The notes under the pieces: model-generated
Databases searched by the model: none
Seen by the model: the letters and a program-made list of their open reading frames with translations, nothing else
What the model was told of the DNA's origin: nothing
Position numbers and translations under genes: made by a program
Part shown: positions 61,460 to 64,000 of the stretch, piece by piece
How positions within the stretch are numbered: the stretch's first letter is position 1
How the letters are laid out: each line of letters opens with the position of its first letter
Assembly (NCBI RefSeq): GCF_965227725.1
Contig: NZ_CBDDGH010000006.1
Coordinates: 434,001 to 498,000 of the forward strand
Direction of reading: 5' to 3'
DNA: 64,000 nt
Origin: Shimia sp965227725
GTDB taxonomy: Bacteria; Pseudomonadota; Alphaproteobacteria; Rhodobacterales; Rhodobacteraceae

Positions 61460-62893
61460 TTACGTCACTCCTTCAGAGGTGAGACTTTGAAACGATCCAC
61501 GCGCGAGGCGAGCGTGTTTCAAAATGAATTCTTCAACCTGGGTCCGGTCACCCGCCAGTTTGGTAAGGCTTTCGGTCCGTTCTGCGGGAACATCGCCCCA
61601 AGCCGGGGGAAGCGCCTTCTCTTGCGTAGCATCAAATACCGCGTCGGGGAACTTGGCAGGATGCGCAGTCGAGAGCGTCACCATCGGCACATCTGCATCG
61701 GCATGATCTTGTGCGACTTTGACGGCAACGGCGGTGTGCGGGTCGGCCAGATAGCCTGTATCTCGCCGAATTCGCCCAACTTCTTCCAGCGTTTCGACTT
61801 CGGAAACTGCACCGGCGTCAAAGCTCTCGCGGATGAAACTCAACATCTCATCTGGTAGCTTGTAATTGCGGTTATCCTTCAATGCCGCCATCAGTTCGCG
61901 CACCACGTTTGAATCTCGCCCTGCTGCCTCGAACAGCAAACGCTCGAAGTTCGATGAGATCTGAATGTCCATCGAGGGCGTGATCGTAGGCTTAACGGTC
62001 CCAAGCTTATGATCCCCAGTCGCAAGGGTACGGGCAAGAATGTCGTTTTCATTGGTCGCGATCACCAATCGGTCGATCGGCAGGCCCATCTGCTTGGCGA
62101 CGTAACCGGCATAGATGTCACCGAAATTCCCGGTCGGTACGGTGAAGCTTACTTTCTGCTCCGGTGCGCCAAGCGCAGTTGCCGCCGTGAAATAGTACAC
62201 GACCTGCGCCATCACCCGCCCCCAGTTGATCGAGTTCACCGCCGACAACCTGACCCGGCTGGCAAAGGCCTGGTGACCAAACATTTCTTTCACCATCGAC
62301 TGGCAGTCATCGAAGCTGCCATCGAGTGCCAAAGCATGGCAGTTATCAGCACCCACCGTGGTCATTTGCCGGCGCTGGAAGTCAGAGACCTTGCCATTGG
62401 GGAACATAAAAAATGTGTCGATGCCGTCGCAGGTTTTGAATGCTTCAAGTGCCGCACCACCTGTGTCGCCAGATGTCGCCCCGACAATTGTCAGCCGTTC
62501 CCCGCGCTCTGTGAGCACATGATCCATGAGGCGCGCAAGGATTTGCATGGCCACGTCCTTGAACGCCAATGTTGGCCCGTGAAACAACTCCAGCAGCCAG
62601 TCGTTTGGCCCCATCTGCACCAGTGGTGTCACTGCGGGATGATGGAATGTCGCATATGCTTCTTCGATCATATTTCTAAGCGTGGCATCTTCGATTTCGC
62701 CGCCAACAAAAGGCGACATCACCGCAAAGGCAACTTCGGGGTATGGCTTGCCCCGCAATGCTCTGATTTCATCACTGCTCAGATGCGGCCATGCTTCAGG
62801 CACGTAAAGTCCGCCGTCGCTTGCTAGCCCCACCAGCAGGGCCTCTTTGAATGAAAGTGCTGCGGCCTGGCCGCGTGTTGATAGGTATCGCAT
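61460..62893 (-). CDS. thrC: Threonine synthase
   Basis: 477 residues from the ATG at 62893. A longer frame upstream is rejected because MRYLSTRGQAAALSFKEALL is the normal family start. It is a PLP enzyme (fold type II) converting O-phosphohomoserine to threonine in the cytosol. The PLP Lys lies in HGPTLAFKDVAMQILARL, the phosphate-binding loop in IVGATSGDTGGAALEA, and SINWGRVMAQVVYYF is another family signature. It is 38 bases downstream of dddP on the same strand. The primary thrC may be here or elsewhere, since the IS debris next to it suggests the segment has moved. Confidence 0.95.
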   Translation of the reverse strand: MRYLSTRGQAAALSFKEALLVGLASDGGLYVPEAWPHLSSDEIRALRGKPYPEVAFAVMSPFVGGEIEDATLRNMIEEAYATFHHPAVTPLVQMGPNDWLLELFHGPTLAFKDVAMQILARLMDHVLTERGERLTIVGATSGDTGGAALEAFKTCDGIDTFFMFPNGKVSDFQRRQMTTVGADNCHALALDGSFDDCQSMVKEMFGHQAFASRVRLSAVNSINWGRVMAQVVYYFTAATALGAPEQKVSFTVPTGNFGDIYAGYVAKQMGLPIDRLVIATNENDILARTLATGDHKLGTVKPTITPSMDIQISSNFERLLFEAAGRDSNVVRELMAALKDNRNYKLPDEMLSFIRESFDAGAVSEVETLEEVGRIRRDTGYLADPHTAVAVKVAQDHADADVPMVTLSTAHPAKFPDAVFDATQEKALPPAWGDVPAERTESLTKLAGDRTQVEEFILKHARLARGSFQSLTSEGVT

Positions 62894-62931
62894 GGATCCA
62901 TCCCCTGCGTTCGATTGCGTCGGATGTCTTG

Positions 62932-64000
62932 TCAGCCGCAGGGGAACAGGCGTTCGTCGAGCGGATAGGTCGAGATCGTCTCGAACCCGCTTTCGGTCAC
63001 AACGCCCTGGTCCTCCAGCTTGACCATGTGGTCGCCGCCGACCTCGCCCACCAGCGCTTCGACGCACAGCGTCAGACCGGGTTCGAGAGTGGCGTCAAAG
63101 GCCCCGTCCACCAGACGGTCTGGATAGGCGATCAATGGCCATTCGTCACACAGGCCCACACCGTGCATCGGAGAGGAGTATTTGAGCTCATCATATTTGT
63201 CCTGAAGCACATGGAGTGAGCGTGTCAGGTCTTCCATGTGAAGACCTGGTTTCAGAAGCGCCGTGTTATAGCGAATGTGTTCGACGGCCTCGGCGTAGCT
63301 CTCGCGCATATGGGCTGGGGCCAGATCGTCGCCGATCCACCAGGTACGGCTAAGGTCCGCGCAGATGCCATAGGGCCCGATCAGATCGGTGTCGAAGGCG
63401 AGGATCTCGTTCTCAGAGATGACCCGCGGCCCGCATTCCTGGAACCAGGGGTTGGTGCGCGGTCCCGAGGTGAGCAGCCTTGTCTCGATCCACTCGCCGC
63501 CGCGCTTGATGTTCTCGGCATGAAGGACGGCCCAGACGTCGTCCTCGGTCACGCCACCGTTCGGAATCTCGGTGCGGGCGAAGTCTTCCATTGCGGCCAT
63601 CGAACGCTCACAGGAATGGATGGCGCAGCGCATGGCCCGCAGCTCGTGTTCGGTCTTGATGCCCCGCGTGCGTTCGGTGACTTCCTCGCCATCGCGAAAC
63701 TCAAGTCCTGCACGACGGATTGCGTCCAGTCCCGCAGGTTGGATCTTGTCAATACCAATCTGTGTATGACCAGGAGCGTGGGTGGCCAGCAGGTCTGCCA
63801 CCTCGGCGGCGAAGGCGTCAGCCGCCGGCCCGATCCGGTCGCCGCGCGCGAAATAGAACATATCCGCGCCGGATCGGCTTTCGCGAACCAACGGGTTATA
63901 CTCGGCTAGGAACGGCGCATTTTTGTAGTCCCAAAGCACCATATAGCCATCGGCGCACAGCAGGCAGGCCCGGAACGGGTTGTGGGTGTTCCACAGCTGC
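62932..64000 (-). CDS. dddP: DMSP lyase DddP (5' end beyond the window)
   Basis: At least 355 C-terminal residues are present. The frame continues through the right edge with QLWNTHNPFRACLLCADGY before MVLWDYKNAPFLAEYN, so the first ATG in the window is not the start. It is an M24 peptidase-fold protein with DddP-specific segments: RGGEWIETRLLTSGPRTNPW, FQECGPRV, MHGVGLCDEWPLIAYPD. Expected metal ligands are visible: DxD in FDTDLIG, Asp in ICADLSRTWW, His in MHGVG, Glu in CVEALVG and Glu in VKLEDQG. The Asp in LCDEWP corresponds to the proposed catalytic Asp. It would cleave dimethylsulfoniopropionate to DMS and acrylate. This gene is the best marker of the organism's marine roseobacter lifestyle. 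Confidence 0.9.
   Translation of the reverse strand, partial: QLWNTHNPFRACLLCADGYMVLWDYKNAPFLAEYNPLVRESRSGADMFYFARGDRIGPAADAFAAEVADLLATHAPGHTQIGIDKIQPAGLDAIRRAGLEFRDGEEVTERTRGIKTEHELRAMRCAIHSCERSMAAMEDFARTEIPNGGVTEDDVWAVLHAENIKRGGEWIETRLLTSGPRTNPWFQECGPRVISENEILAFDTDLIGPYGICADLSRTWWIGDDLAPAHMRESYAEAVEHIRYNTALLKPGLHMEDLTRSLHVLQDKYDELKYSSPMHGVGLCDEWPLIAYPDRLVDGAFDATLEPGLTLCVEALVGEVGGDHMVKLEDQGVVTESGFETISTYPLDERLFPCG

Noticed and set aside
62894..63067. Longer threonine synthase start
   Set aside because: The extension overlaps dddP and does not resemble the family, whereas the ATG at 62893 gives the normal N-terminus.
1..64000. tRNA, rRNA, riboswitch and replication-origin signals
   Set aside because: I looked for cloverleaf ends, rRNA-like stretches and repABC-type genes and saw nothing that could be supported. 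A covariance-model scan would be needed to exclude small RNAs.

Overview
The window looks like accessory DNA from a marine alphaproteobacterium of the Roseobacter group (Rhodobacteraceae). The main reasons are a convincing 3' part of a dddP DMSP lyase gene at the right edge, a ProVWX-type betaine transporter next to a non-pyrrolysine MttB-family methyltransferase, and the general codon and base use. At least five insertion sequences or IS remnants break the window into blocks that seem to have different histories. I found no rRNA, tRNA or CRISPR array.
Layout: (1) 0.4-2.0 kb, an IS1182-like element. (2) 2.4-26.5 kb, one minus-strand gene for a protein of about 8,006 residues: eight arrays of exactly seven VVxW units (probable seven-bladed beta-propellers), seven linker modules, a PKD-like domain, 12 cadherin/VCBS-type and 12 Big_9-type domains and three near-identical LamG-like domains. 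It has no RTX nonapeptides and no neighbouring type I secretion genes. (3) 27.3-28.8 kb, an AT-rich polysaccharide pair (glycosyltransferase plus acetyltransferase), then IS3 debris. (4) 30.5-43.5 kb, a catabolic and uptake block: enolase-superfamily epimerase/dehydratase, two SDRs, a GntR-DapA-like-ALDH-FAD oxidase operon, a divergent betaine ABC transporter (ATPase gene frameshifted), a GlxA/AraC regulator and MttB. I read it as a pathway for an N-methylated, proline-betaine-like compound. (5) 43.7-44.9 kb, an intact IS3-family element whose right end cuts a small secreted-protein gene. (6) 45.2-50.8 kb, an unusual minus-strand island: a protein with pentapeptide repeats followed by a 32-residue PPR-like array, a translationally coupled orphan protein, a small membrane protein, an NYN/LabA-like nuclease-fold protein, a zinc-ribbon protein and a small basic protein. 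A 31-bp imperfect direct repeat flanks the block, and a compact tyrosine recombinase lies just outside. (7) 52.3-60.1 kb, an electrophile/oxidant/organohalogen-type cluster: DehI-like protein and HxlR regulator divergent from MdaB, GST, CMD protein, LtrA (frameshifted), K+ channel, DsbA-like, quinone oxidoreductase and a type II haloacid-dehalogenase-like HAD. (8) 60.3-61.4 kb, IS6 and IS30 wrecks. (9) 61.5-64 kb, threonine synthase downstream of dddP.
The best candidate for something undescribed is block 6. Its repeats are almost identical in DNA, but vary at a few residues, including the one that aligns with the base-selecting position 5 of PPR proteins, and a probable PIN-like nuclease and a zinc-ribbon protein are encoded alongside. 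Second is block 4, where MttB sits with an HpbD-like active-site arrangement. Third is the regular 8 x 7 architecture of the giant protein.
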